From the NCBI GenBank assembly GCA_022508725.1, contig JAFLUR010000008.1, positions 1 to 16,961 on the forward strand: 16,961 nt of DNA, read 5' to 3'. This document shows, one piece after another, positions 1 to 8,463 of this stretch (positions are counted from its first letter, which is position 1; the number at the start of each line of letters is the position of its first letter). The notes beneath the pieces are model-generated. The model was not told the origin of the DNA, did not search any database, and saw only the letters and a list, made by a program, of their open reading frames with translations. Both the position numbers and the translations under genes were made by a program. This stretch comes from Oscillospiraceae bacterium. Lineage in GTDB: Bacteria > Bacillota > Clostridia > UBA1381.

Positions 1-55
1 GAGCGTCACCTTGCCAAGGTGAACGTCGCGAGTTCGAATCTCGTCTTCCGCTCCA
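1..55 (+). tRNA. tRNA-Gly (GCC), 3' part, 5' end outside the window
   Basis: Partial tRNA cut by the left window edge. What remains is the 3' strand of the D stem (GAGC, 1-4), an anticodon arm with stem TCACC/GGTGA (6-10 and 18-22) around the loop TTGCCAA, a five-base variable loop, a T arm with the TTCGAAT loop (33-39), the acceptor 3' strand CTTCCGC (45-51), discriminator T and an encoded CCA (53-55). The anticodon GCC at 13-15 assigns it to glycine. A terminator follows at once, so this is the last gene of its transcript. Confidence 0.95.
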
Positions 56-60
56 ATTTA

Positions 61-97
61 AAAGCGTATCACATCGATACGCTTTTTATTTTTTTTT
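61..97 (+). terminator. Rho-independent terminator after tRNA-Gly
   Basis: Perfect 10-bp stem AAAGCGTATC (61-70) with GATACGCTTT (76-85), a five-base loop, then an almost unbroken T tract to 97. It separates the tRNA transcript from the RNase J promoter about 25 bp downstream. Confidence 0.93.
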
Positions 98-123
98 CGT
101 ATATTAAAAATATTAAATATCAC

Positions 124-151
124 TTGACGAATGTAAAAAATATGTTATAAT
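124..151 (+). promoter_or_regulatory. Sigma-A type promoter of the RNase J gene, extended -10
   Basis: The -35 box TTGACG (124-129) lies 16 bp from a consensus -10 TATAAT (146-151). The bases TGT just before it (143-145) make an extended -10 element. Transcription would start near 158, giving a leader of about 190 nt before the TTG start at 347. Confidence 0.85.
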
Positions 152-157
152 TGTATT

Positions 158-346
158 ATGGGATTTTGTACGGATTTATAATTTTGCCGCGGTCGAGGCA
201 TTCGGCGCGGGCGATAAAAACAAGTAAAACAACGTCGGTTTTTTTAAGAGACCGGGATTTTTTCCGTATTATCGGAATTTTAAATATTTATATATTTTTG
301 TGCGGATTTTTTACATAATTTAATTTGGAAAGGAATTGATACGATT
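158..346 (+). promoter_or_regulatory. Long 5' leader of RNase J mRNA
   Basis: There is no convincing ORF between the promoter and the RNase J start. The stretch holds a GC-rich imperfect hairpin (GCCGCG near 186 with CGCGGGC near 206), a T7 run at 239-245, and a small hairpin TTCCG/CGGAA (262-266 and 273-277) followed by A+T-rich sequence. The SD is GGAAAGGA (327-334), 12 nt before the TTG start. Feedback by RNase J cleavage of its own leader is possible by analogy with other RNase genes, but the sequence does not show it. Confidence 0.35.
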
Positions 347-2020
347 TTGGCAAGAAAAAACAGTAAAATAAGAATAATACCGCTGGGCGGACTCGATGAG
401 ATAGGCAAAAATCTTACCGTGATAGAATACGGAAACGATATATTCCTGATCGACTGCGGCATGGCGTTTCCCGACGACGATATGCCGGGCGTCGATCTCG
501 TTCTCAACGACATATCCTATCTCGAAAAAAACGCGTCGAAGGTGCGGGCGGTTTTCATCACTCACGGACATGAGGACCATATCGGCGGAATACCCTATCT
601 TCTCAAGCAGATAAACGTTCCCGTATACGGCACCCGTATGACTCTCGGTCTTGTGGAGCACAAGCTGAAAGAGCACGGTCTGCTTTTGTCGGCAAAGCTT
701 GTTCGGGTACGCGCGGGAGATTCGGTAAACATAGGAAAGGACGTAAAAGTCGAATTCATACGCACAAACCACTCCATCGCGGATTCGGTGGCGGTCGCGA
801 TAACCACGCCCGCGGGAACCATCCTGCACATGGGTGATTTCAAGATAGACACCACTCCCATAATAGGCGATATGATAGACCTTACAAGACTCGGCGAACT
901 CGGAAAAAAAGGCGTTCTTGCGCTTATGTCGGACAGCACGAACGTGGAGCGGCCCGGATTTTCCATGAGCGAGCATACGGTAGGCGACAGATTCGAACAG
1001 ATTTTCAAGGATAACGCGGACAAAAGGATCATCGTGGCGACATTCGCCTCGAACGTTCACCGCGTTCAGCAGATAATAAACGCCGCCGTTAAAAACAAGC
1101 GTAAGGTCGCCGTTTCCGGCAGAAGCATGGAAACGATAATCGAGGTCGCGATCATGCTCGGATATATGACCGTACCCGAGGGTGTTCTTATAAATATAGA
1201 CGCAATAAAAAAATACAACCCCAATCAGATCGTGCTGGTAACGACCGGAAGTCAGGGCGAGCCCATGAGCGCTCTCACCAGAATGGCGTATTCCGATCAC
1301 CGCAAGGTCGAAATTACAAAGGACGACCTTATAATCATATCCGCGACCCCTATCCCCGGCAACGAAAAAGCCATCTCAAACGTGGTAAACGAGCTTTTCA
1401 GGATAGGCGCGTCGGTAATTTACAAATCCCTTTCGGATGTTCACGTTTCGGGTCACGCCTGCATGGAAGAATTAAAAATGATACTTGCGCTCACCAAGCC
1501 GAAATATTTTATTCCGGTTCACGGTGAAAGACGGCATCTGATACAGCACGCTAAGCTTGCGGAGCTTATGGGCATTGACGAAAAGAACACATTTGTCCTC
1601 GAAAACGGAAACGTACTCGAGCTTGACGAAAAAAATACCAAAATAACCGGAAACGTTCCCGCCGGAAAGATACTTGTGGACGGTCTGGGCGTGGGCGACG
1701 TCGGAAATATCGTGCTGCGCGACAGAAAGCATCTTGCGGAGGACGGACTTATAATAGTCGTTGTGAATATATCCTCCTCCACTCATAAAATACTTTCCGG
1801 TCCCGATATAATATCGCGCGGATTTGTGTATGTGAGAGAATCGGAGGGACTCATAGACTCGGTAAGGGATATTGCAAGAGATTCTCTCGAAAAATGCAAC
1901 TCCGGAAAGAACGCGGACTGGACCACCATGAAAAATTCGCTCAAAAACAGCATCGCGCATTATATATATGAAAAAACCAAACGAAATCCCATGATACTTC
2001 CCATTATAATGGAAGTATGA
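347..2020 (+). CDS. rnj: Ribonuclease J (MBL-fold endo/5'-3' exoribonuclease)
   Basis: 557 aa, close to the roughly 555 aa of Bacillus RNase J1/J2. The metallo-beta-lactamase/beta-CASP core shows the zinc-binding motif HGHEDH (residues 73-78), HMGDFK (161-166), SDSTNVE (195-201), the GSQGEP loop (301-306), HVSGHA (366-371) and PVHGE (390-394); a C-terminal domain follows from about residue 450. All metal ligands are present, so it should be active in mRNA decay and RNA maturation in the cytoplasm. The start is TTG at 347, chosen because the SD at 327-334 fits and no in-frame ATG lies nearby; a weak start codon on a strong promoter could keep its level low. It is a single-gene transcript with its own promoter and terminator. 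Whether it is the J1-like or J2-like paralogue cannot be told from one copy. Confidence 0.96.
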   Translation: MARKNSKIRIIPLGGLDEIGKNLTVIEYGNDIFLIDCGMAFPDDDMPGVDLVLNDISYLEKNASKVRAVFITHGHEDHIGGIPYLLKQINVPVYGTRMTLGLVEHKLKEHGLLLSAKLVRVRAGDSVNIGKDVKVEFIRTNHSIADSVAVAITTPAGTILHMGDFKIDTTPIIGDMIDLTRLGELGKKGVLALMSDSTNVERPGFSMSEHTVGDRFEQIFKDNADKRIIVATFASNVHRVQQIINAAVKNKRKVAVSGRSMETIIEVAIMLGYMTVPEGVLINIDAIKKYNPNQIVLVTTGSQGEPMSALTRMAYSDHRKVEITKDDLIIISATPIPGNEKAISNVVNELFRIGASVIYKSLSDVHVSGHACMEELKMILALTKPKYFIPVHGERRHLIQHAKLAELMGIDEKNTFVLENGNVLELDEKNTKITGNVPAGKILVDGLGVGDVGNIVLRDRKHLAEDGLIIVVVNISSSTHKILSGPDIISRGFVYVRESEGLIDSVRDIARDSLEKCNSGKNADWTTMKNSLKNSIAHYIYEKTKRNPMILPIIMEV

Positions 2021-2033
2021 ACACAAAACAAAG

Positions 2034-2065
2034 CTCCCCGTTTTGAGGCGGGGAGTTTTATTTTG
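2034..2065. terminator. Bidirectional terminator between rnj and murD2
   Basis: Stem CTCCCCG (2034-2040) with CGGGGAG (2049-2055). On the + strand it is followed by TTTTATTTTG, ending rnj. On the - strand the stem is followed by CTTTGTTTTGTG, a weaker U-rich tail that can end the convergent murD2 transcript. Confidence 0.88.
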
Positions 2066-2094
2066 TTTATCCGATTTTCGGGGAAACGACGCGC

Positions 2095-3408
2095 TTATTT
2101 CCCGCCCGAATATTTCTTCAAATATTCGCAGAATTTTTCTCCGCGCTCCTCGAAATTCTTGAAAAAGCCGTAGCTTGCGGCGGCGGGCGACATCACGCAT
2201 GATTTTCCGGGCGGGGTAAGCTCAAGCGCCCGTATCACCGCCTCTTCAAGGTCCTTCACCTTTATTATGTTCGCCGCGGCTTTTCCGTTTATCATATCGT
2301 ATATCCTCTTTCCGGTATCGTACATGAGAATGATGTTCTCCGGCGGATTTTTTATCAGATATTCGCACAGCGGCGAATAATCGATGCCCCTGTCCATTCC
2401 GCCGATAAGCACCGTCCCGACGTTGTCTATGCTTAAAAGCGCCTGCACCGCCGTTTCGCATATCGTGGATATCGAATCGTCGAAAAAGCGCGCGCCGTTT
2501 ACCGTTCCCACATACTGCAGTCTGTGCGGAAGAGGCTTGTAGCTTTTCAGGCGTTCCTTGAATTCGTCGTTTCCGATACCCATACGCCGGCATATATCAT
2601 AGACTATCCCTATGTTATACAAATTATGACCGCCCACAAGAACGGTATCGTTCGCGTTTATCGTTATATCACCCATGGGCGAATGAATACTGCGTCCGCA
2701 AATAACAATATCCGCGCCGCCCGACGCCGACACGCTCACCGCATCGCCGCGGTGCACGGACGGAACAAGCGATTTTTCGCACCACAAAATATCGCCCTCC
2801 TTTTGATAACGGTATATATTCTCCTTTGCGGCTTTGTACTTCTCAAAGCTCCCGTAATGATCGAGATGCTCCGGATAAAGATTTATATATACCGCTCTTT
2901 TGGGAGATACCGTGGTGTATTCGAGCTGATGCGAGGACATTTCGTAAACGAAAATACTGCCCTCCTCCGCGCTTTCCGCCGCGTCAAACGCCGCTATTCC
3001 GATATTTCCCATAAGAGCCGCCTTATATTTTCCTTTGAGTATATGATACAAAAGGGTGGCGGTCGTGCTTTTGCCCTTCGTTCCGGTTATCGCCGTCACA
3101 TCATCGCGCATCGCCTCAAGAAAAAGCTGCGACTGTGAGGTTATCTTGGGAATAATGCTTTCGTCCTCAAGCACTATCCCCGGACTTTTTATTATCAGAT
3201 CGAACCGGTCAAGACCTTTTTGATAATCCTTTCCGCATATCGACTCATACTCCGTCCGCACCTCGTTTATATCCGAGATCGCGATACTCCGGCAGCCGCC
3301 GTATTTTTCAAGAATACGCAGCGTAGACCGCCCCTCTCTCCCGAATCCGAGAATAAGCGTGTTTTTCCCCGACGTTTTTTCCTTTATGTTATCCCAAAGC
3401 CTTTGCAT
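2095..3408 (-). CDS. murD2: MurD2-type UDP-MurNAc-L-Ala--glutamate ligase (probably L-Glu specific)
   Basis: 437 aa Mur ligase. Seen: N-terminal nucleotide-fold GFGREGRST (21-29), ATP-binding GTKGKST (109-115), MGNIG (133-137), EMSSHQL (156-162), LYPEHLDHYGS (177-187), the lysine expected to be carbamylated (K195 in YKAAKEN) and a C-terminal SPAAAS...FKNFEERG segment, all in MurD order. It differs from canonical MurD where E. coli has NDSKATN and GGDGK (parts of the D-Glu site): here DDSISTI and GGMDR. With a MurL-like epimerase immediately upstream, this points to MurD2, which adds L-Glu instead of D-Glu to UDP-MurNAc-L-Ala. Its ATG directly abuts the murL stop (TAAATG) and its SD, GGGAGGAG (about 3417-3424), lies inside the murL end, so translation is probably coupled. 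A plain MurD remains the alternative; L-Glu specificity is inferred. Confidence 0.88.
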   Translation of the reverse strand: MQRLWDNIKEKTSGKNTLILGFGREGRSTLRILEKYGGCRSIAISDINEVRTEYESICGKDYQKGLDRFDLIIKSPGIVLEDESIIPKITSQSQLFLEAMRDDVTAITGTKGKSTTATLLYHILKGKYKAALMGNIGIAAFDAAESAEEGSIFVYEMSSHQLEYTTVSPKRAVYINLYPEHLDHYGSFEKYKAAKENIYRYQKEGDILWCEKSLVPSVHRGDAVSVSASGGADIVICGRSIHSPMGDITINANDTVLVGGHNLYNIGIVYDICRRMGIGNDEFKERLKSYKPLPHRLQYVGTVNGARFFDDSISTICETAVQALLSIDNVGTVLIGGMDRGIDYSPLCEYLIKNPPENIILMYDTGKRIYDMINGKAAANIIKVKDLEEAVIRALELTPPGKSCVMSPAAASYGFFKNFEERGEKFCEYLKKYSGGK

Positions 3409-4788
3409 TTACCGCTCTCCTCCCGGTGAATTACCTTTAAACCGGTGTTTCCTGAGTTTTTCCCTAAAAATATCCGGAATAAGGTTTTCCTCGTTGAAAT
3501 AATCGGTGTACGGATTTTTCCGTCCCCTGTATTGTTCGTAAAACGGCGTTTTTTTGTAGTATTCGAACAATACGGGAAGTTTATCGCCGTCCCCGTACCT
3601 TTCAAGCGCGGCGCATACCGCCGTGTTCACCTCGTCGCGGCTGCCCACACATTCGAACGGCTTTTCCGGCACTTCTCCGATAAGCTTTTTGAAATCGCCC
3701 GAAAGCTCCTCTTTATCCGCAAGATTCTCTCCGAATATTTCCTCAAGCTCTCCCGGTGAAAGAAAAGGCGAAAGTATCAGATACACAAACAGGCATTTCG
3801 GACAATTGCAGCACCATTTATCCTCCCTGCTGCCCGCGTTGCAGCTCCTGAATACCTTATGATACCGCTTCAGGCGCGAAAAATATTCCGCTATTTCATA
3901 TTCGCTCCATGCCCTGAGCATGGAAAAATACCTTACTCCGCTGTTTATATATTTCGACTCGTATTCGCAAAAATCCTTTTCAAAATCAAAGCTTTTCGAA
4001 TACTGATGATTTACATCGCTGCCCGAAACCGTGCTTTCGTTCGCACTCGCCTCATTCGACAGCGCGACATATTCGTATCCGCCCAGATACGCCTCGATTA
4101 CCGAGGAAAACGCGACTATCGCCGAAAAGGGAGTATGACCGTTAAGATATATCCCCTCTTTATTGAGCGCAAGCATATTTTTATCGAGCGTTCTCGACAC
4201 CGCGATAATCTCCTTTTCGTCAAATCCCGCCGCCTCCGCCGTCCCGACGGTCGCGCCGCGCGGATTTATGATATAGCAGCCGCGCGGGGTCACATCCTTT
4301 AAAAGCTCGATCGTTACCGCCGAATCCTTTCCGCCGCCTATCGGGATAAGCACGCCCGCACCTTTTTGCGGAGCGTCGCACCTGTCGTGCTTGCCTCCCT
4401 CCGGGATAATATTCATAAAATCATCGATATCCGCATCGTTTATGCCGTTTGTGTAAAAAAATTCGCCCAGTCCCGAGAAGTACTGTTTTTTCCACCATGA
4501 TTTCTGATATTCGTCAAGATATCCGCATTTTATATACACATTGGGCGGACAGGTTATCTTCCAATAGCTGATAAGCTCCACCATGCCGAGAGAAAACACA
4601 AGCGCGTCAAGCGTCTTGTCGCGGGGATCGAAGTCCTCCCCGCATACAAAGGTCCATTCCGGCGCAAATTCGGCAAGCCCCTCCGTTTCAAATTCATACC
4701 TCACATATATTTTATCCTTTTCCTTCCGGATGTCGTAGCCGATAAAAAAGAAATTTTTATATTTTTCGCGAAGCTCGTTATATGTCAT
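3409..4788 (-). CDS. murL: MurL-type UDP-MurNAc-L-Ala-L-Glu epimerase
   Basis: 459 aa. The sequence resembles MurL, the ATP-dependent enzyme first described in Xanthomonas that inverts the terminal L-Glu of UDP-MurNAc-L-Ala-L-Glu to D-Glu, releasing AMP and PPi. Seen: a PP-loop GGGKDS (151-156, from LIPIGGGKDSAVT) typical of AMP-forming ATP pyrophosphatase folds, NGHTPFSA (216-223), SNEASAN (244-250), GSDVNHQYSKS (256-266) and a cysteine cluster CNAGSREDKWCCNCPKC (316-332). There is no signal peptide or membrane segment, so it is cytoplasmic. The start is ATG 4788: the GGGGG at 4796-4800 is 7 nt away, whereas an in-frame TTG at 4794 touches the SD. It lies 35 nt after the exporter gene with no terminator between, and abuts murD2 directly. 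That pairing is the strongest support for the function; a different PP-loop enzyme is the alternative. Confidence 0.85.
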   Translation of the reverse strand: MTYNELREKYKNFFFIGYDIRKEKDKIYVRYEFETEGLAEFAPEWTFVCGEDFDPRDKTLDALVFSLGMVELISYWKITCPPNVYIKCGYLDEYQKSWWKKQYFSGLGEFFYTNGINDADIDDFMNIIPEGGKHDRCDAPQKGAGVLIPIGGGKDSAVTIELLKDVTPRGCYIINPRGATVGTAEAAGFDEKEIIAVSRTLDKNMLALNKEGIYLNGHTPFSAIVAFSSVIEAYLGGYEYVALSNEASANESTVSGSDVNHQYSKSFDFEKDFCEYESKYINSGVRYFSMLRAWSEYEIAEYFSRLKRYHKVFRSCNAGSREDKWCCNCPKCLFVYLILSPFLSPGELEEIFGENLADKEELSGDFKKLIGEVPEKPFECVGSRDEVNTAVCAALERYGDGDKLPVLFEYYKKTPFYEQYRGRKNPYTDYFNEENLIPDIFREKLRKHRFKGNSPGGER

Positions 4789-4823
4789 AATCAATCCCCC
4801 GATTTAAAATAAACTCCCGTTAT

Positions 4824-6665
4824 TTATGTCGCATTCCCCGCAAACTGACTTTTATACAGATTATAATAGCTGCCGCGCTTTTCTATCAATTCGTCGTGGC
4901 TTCCCGCCTCCTTTATTCTTCCGCCGTCAAGCACGACTATTATATCCGCGTCCTGTATCGTTGAAAGTCTGTGCGCTATTATTATGCTCGTTCTGTTCTT
5001 CATAAGCGCGATCATCGCCTTTTGTATATGCAGCTCCGTCCTTGTGTCAACGCTTGAGGTTGCCTCGTCAAGTATAAGTATTTTCGGATCCGCAAGAACC
5101 GCTCTTGTTATCGACAAAAGCTGACGCTCGCCCTGACTCAGGTTTCCGCCGCCCTCCGTAAGAACGGTATCATACCCCTCCGGCAGACGGCATATGAACG
5201 AATGAGCGTTCGACACCTGCGCCGCCCTTTTCACCTCAGACTCTTCCGCATCGAGTCTGCCGTAGAGGATATTGCTGCGTATGCTGTCCGAAAAAAGAAC
5301 GGTGTCCTGCAAAACTATCGCGATGTTTTTCCGCAGCTCATCCTTTTTTATATCGTTTATATCCACGCCGTCTATCTTGATACTGCCGCCGTCGGTATCG
5401 TAAAATCTCGTCAGAAGATTTACCACCGTGGTTTTTCCCGAGCCGGTCGCGCCCACAAGAGCAACCTTTTCGCCCGGCTTTATTTCAAGATTAAAGTCCC
5501 GCAGCACCGGCTCGCCCTCTTTATATGAAAACGTTATATTCTCAAAGCTTATCGCGCCCTTTACATCGATATTTCCTGCCGTTCCCTCGTCCTTTTCCGG
5601 ATTTTCGTCCATTATCTCAAAAACACGCTCCGCGCCCGCCACAGCCGTCTGTATCTGCGCGAACTGATTGGCTATCTCGCTTATCGGACGCGAAAACTGC
5701 TTTGCGTATATTATAAAGGTCTGTATCGTTCCGACCGAGATGGCGCCCCGCAGAGCAAGCGCTCCGCCCGCAGCGGCGATAAGCAGAAATCCGATATTGC
5801 CTATCGTATTCATGATAGGTCCCATGCATCCGCCCAAGGTCGCCGCTTTTATTCCGCATATCCTCAGCTCATCGCTCAGCCTGCGGAATTCCATGCACGC
5901 CTTATCCTCCTTTGAGAACGCCGCGACCGTTTTGTAGCCCGTAATATTCTCCTCCGCATGACCGTTCACCCTGCCGAGTATGACCTGCTGCCGTTTAAAA
6001 TATTTCCGCATATATTTTGACATTATATTTGTCGCGATAAGCGTGAGCGCTATGCTCGTCATGCTTACAAGCGTGAGTATCGGACTCCTTATAAGCATGA
6101 TTATCACCGTTCCCGTAACGGTGAGTCCGCTCGAAAGAAGAGAGCCTATCGACTGTGAAACGGTATTTGAAATGTTCTCGACGTCGTTTGTCATGCGGCT
6201 CATTATATCGCCGTGCTGGTGGGTGTCGGTATATTTTATCGGCAGACGCACCATTTTGGAAAACAGGTCGTTTCTCATCGTATACACCGTTGTCTGCGAC
6301 AATTTCGCCGAAAGCAGCACCTGCGAATAGGTCAGGACCGAGGTAAGCGCGTAGCTTACGCCGAGAAGAGTCAGCATTTTCAGGAATTTGTCGAATTCTA
6401 TTTGGAGATGTCCCTCCGTTATCGTTATCGCGTCTATCGCAAATCCCTGCAATGACGGGGATATGAGCGAACAAGCCGTTATTGCCGTCATTGTCGCCAT
6501 AAGCACGAAGAAAATGCTTCTGCTTCTGCCTATATAGCTTATGAGACGCTTTAATGTGCGGCGCATATTTTTGGGCTTTTCCACAGGCATCGCCATTCTC
6601 TGTCCCGGAGGTCCTTTTCTGAAATTCATTGCGGGATTGGGCGCATTATCGTTTTTTGCCGCCAT
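4824..6665 (-). CDS. ABC exporter half-transporter, catalytic NBD subunit
   Basis: 613 aa type IV ABC exporter with an N-terminal extension (about 40 polar residues, PGQRMAMP), a six-helix transmembrane domain (about 50-330) and a nucleotide-binding domain. Walker A is GATGSGKT (405-412) and Walker B ILILDE (529-534) keeps the catalytic Glu; the H-loop His is H565. The signature is LSQGE (509-513) instead of LSGGQ. This is the pattern of the canonical-Walker partner in heterodimeric exporters such as TM287/288 or LmrCD. Start chosen at ATG 6665: the SD GGAGG is 9 nt upstream, while an in-frame TTG at 6674 abuts it. The stop of the partner gene is one base away (TGATATG), so the two are translated together. 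Substrate unknown; drugs or lipids are typical. Confidence 0.93.
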   Translation of the reverse strand: MAAKNDNAPNPAMNFRKGPPGQRMAMPVEKPKNMRRTLKRLISYIGRSRSIFFVLMATMTAITACSLISPSLQGFAIDAITITEGHLQIEFDKFLKMLTLLGVSYALTSVLTYSQVLLSAKLSQTTVYTMRNDLFSKMVRLPIKYTDTHQHGDIMSRMTNDVENISNTVSQSIGSLLSSGLTVTGTVIIMLIRSPILTLVSMTSIALTLIATNIMSKYMRKYFKRQQVILGRVNGHAEENITGYKTVAAFSKEDKACMEFRRLSDELRICGIKAATLGGCMGPIMNTIGNIGFLLIAAAGGALALRGAISVGTIQTFIIYAKQFSRPISEIANQFAQIQTAVAGAERVFEIMDENPEKDEGTAGNIDVKGAISFENITFSYKEGEPVLRDFNLEIKPGEKVALVGATGSGKTTVVNLLTRFYDTDGGSIKIDGVDINDIKKDELRKNIAIVLQDTVLFSDSIRSNILYGRLDAEESEVKRAAQVSNAHSFICRLPEGYDTVLTEGGGNLSQGERQLLSITRAVLADPKILILDEATSSVDTRTELHIQKAMIALMKNRTSIIIAHRLSTIQDADIIVVLDGGRIKEAGSHDELIEKRGSYYNLYKSQFAGNAT

Positions 6666-6666
6666 A

Positions 6667-8385
6667 TCAAACAACCTCCTTTTTCAGCTGAGAATCGTAA
6701 ATATCCCTGTAAACGCCGCTTGTTTTCATAAGCTCGTCATGCGTGCCCTCGGCGGCTATCGTTCCGTCCTCAAGCACGATTATCTTATCCGCCCTCATAA
6801 CGCTCGCGACTCTCTGCGCTATCATTATAACGGTGGTATCGGGAAGATTTTCGCGCACCGATTTTTGAAGCCTTGCCTCGGTACTTAAATCGAGCGCCGA
6901 GGTCGAATCGTCGAGAATGAGTATCTCCGGTTTCTTTATAACGGCTCTCGCTATGGAAATACGCTGTTTCTGTCCTCCCGAAAGCGACGCGCCCTTTTCC
7001 TCTATCATTGTATCATATTTATTATTGAATTTCAAAATAAATTCCTCCGCCTGCGCAAATCTCGCCGCCTGCTCCACTTCCTCGAAAGACGCGTCCTCCT
7101 TGCCCCAGCGTATATTCTCCGATACGGTGCCGGCGAAAAGCTCGCTTTTCTGCAAAACCACACCGAGCTTTTTTCTGAGCGTGAGCGGGTCGTAATCCTT
7201 GACGTTCTTTCCGTCAACATACACATTCCCTTCTGTCACGTCGTAAAAACGGGGGATAAGATTTACAAGCGACGATTTTCCCGAGCCCGTTGCGCCGAGT
7301 ATCGCGACCGTCTCGCCCGGATTTATCCTAAGGTTTATATCGTGCAGCGTGGTTTCGCCGCTTCCCTGCGGATATGAAAAGGACACGTTCTCGAATACCA
7401 CCGAGCCTTTTTTCTCTTCCTTATCCGGCGTATCCTCTCCCGCAACCGCCGGAGCGGAATACAGCACCTCGTTGAGTCTTTTCATGGACGCCCTCGCGCG
7501 CGTCACCGTCTGAAACACCATTCCCACCATCATCATCGACATAAGTATCATTGTTATATAAGTAACCGATGCCATTATATCGCCGACCTGCATACTTCCC
7601 GCGCGCACATTGACTCCGCCGGTGTATATTATGGCGATGACCGCCGCGTTCATTATAAACGTCATAACCGGCATAAGAGATGCCAGCAGCTTCTGAACAC
7701 GCAGGTTTGTACTCATCAGATCCCCGTTTGCCGCGTCAAAACGGTTTATCTCGTAATCCTCTCTCACATACGCCTTTATTACGCGCATACCGGACACATT
7801 CTCCTGAACGACCGAGTTGACCTTATCCAGCTTTTCCTGAACCTTGGAAAAAAGCGGCGCCGCGCGGTTTAAAAATGTGTATATGATAAGAAGCTGAACG
7901 GGAAGTATTATAATAAGTATAAACGCAAATTTGATATTTATCATAAGCGTCATGACAATTCCGCCGATAAACATTACTCCCGAACGGAATATCATTCTTA
8001 TAAGCACGTTGACAAGCTCCTGCACCGCCGTTATGTCATTGCTCAGTCTTGTGACAAGCGAGCCCGTTGTAAATTTATCGGTCTGCTCAAACGACAGATG
8101 CATTATTTTGTCAAACACATCCTTTCTCAGGTCGTTGCTGAAGCTCATGCAGGCGACCGACGCCGCCGCGCCGCTCGATGAACCCGCTATCGTGCCCAGA
8201 AGAACAAGAATAAGCATTTGTATCCCCGTCGCGGCGACTACATTCATATCTCCGCCGAGAACACCGTAATCCACTATCTTGGACATCAGCTTCGGCTGCA
8301 TAAGGTCCACCGTTACCTCGCCTATCATGAACAAAGGCGACAGCAGCGCGAAAACCCAATATTTTTTCAGGTATTTGATAATCAT
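6667..8385 (-). CDS. ABC exporter half-transporter, degenerate NBD subunit
   Basis: 572 aa half-transporter: transmembrane domain (about 10-295) and NBD. Walker A GATGSGKS (364-371) and signature LSGGQ (468-472) are intact, but Walker B reads ILILDD (488-493), with Asp in place of the catalytic Glu, and the H-loop His is Gln (AQR, Q524). The partner has the mirror pattern (intact Walker B and His, odd LSQGE signature). The two should form one consensus ATP site (partner Walker A/B plus this LSGGQ) and one degenerate site, as in LmrCD- and EfrAB-like multidrug exporters. Likely SD AAAGGA about 12 nt before ATG 8385. It lies 78 nt downstream of the MarR gene; that gap is A/T-rich with no terminator hairpin and carries the direct repeat ATAATTC twice. 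Confidence 0.93.
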   Translation of the reverse strand: MIIKYLKKYWVFALLSPLFMIGEVTVDLMQPKLMSKIVDYGVLGGDMNVVAATGIQMLILVLLGTIAGSSSGAAASVACMSFSNDLRKDVFDKIMHLSFEQTDKFTTGSLVTRLSNDITAVQELVNVLIRMIFRSGVMFIGGIVMTLMINIKFAFILIIILPVQLLIIYTFLNRAAPLFSKVQEKLDKVNSVVQENVSGMRVIKAYVREDYEINRFDAANGDLMSTNLRVQKLLASLMPVMTFIMNAAVIAIIYTGGVNVRAGSMQVGDIMASVTYITMILMSMMMVGMVFQTVTRARASMKRLNEVLYSAPAVAGEDTPDKEEKKGSVVFENVSFSYPQGSGETTLHDINLRINPGETVAILGATGSGKSSLVNLIPRFYDVTEGNVYVDGKNVKDYDPLTLRKKLGVVLQKSELFAGTVSENIRWGKEDASFEEVEQAARFAQAEEFILKFNNKYDTMIEEKGASLSGGQKQRISIARAVIKKPEILILDDSTSALDLSTEARLQKSVRENLPDTTVIMIAQRVASVMRADKIIVLEDGTIAAEGTHDELMKTSGVYRDIYDSQLKKEVV

Positions 8386-8463
8386 ATGTTTACCGATCCT
8401 TTCATACAGAATTATTTTGCCGGAATTATTTCATAAAAAAACAAAAAAACGAAAATATAATTT

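Noticed and set aside
320..1300. Long - strand frame of 326 codons opposite rnj
   Set aside because: It lies antisense to a clear RNase J gene, has no SD, and its composition is that of reverse-read codons.
1472..2200. - strand frame of 242 codons spanning the end of rnj and of murD2
   Set aside because: It runs through the shared terminator and overlaps two well-supported genes; no SD and no recognisable domain.
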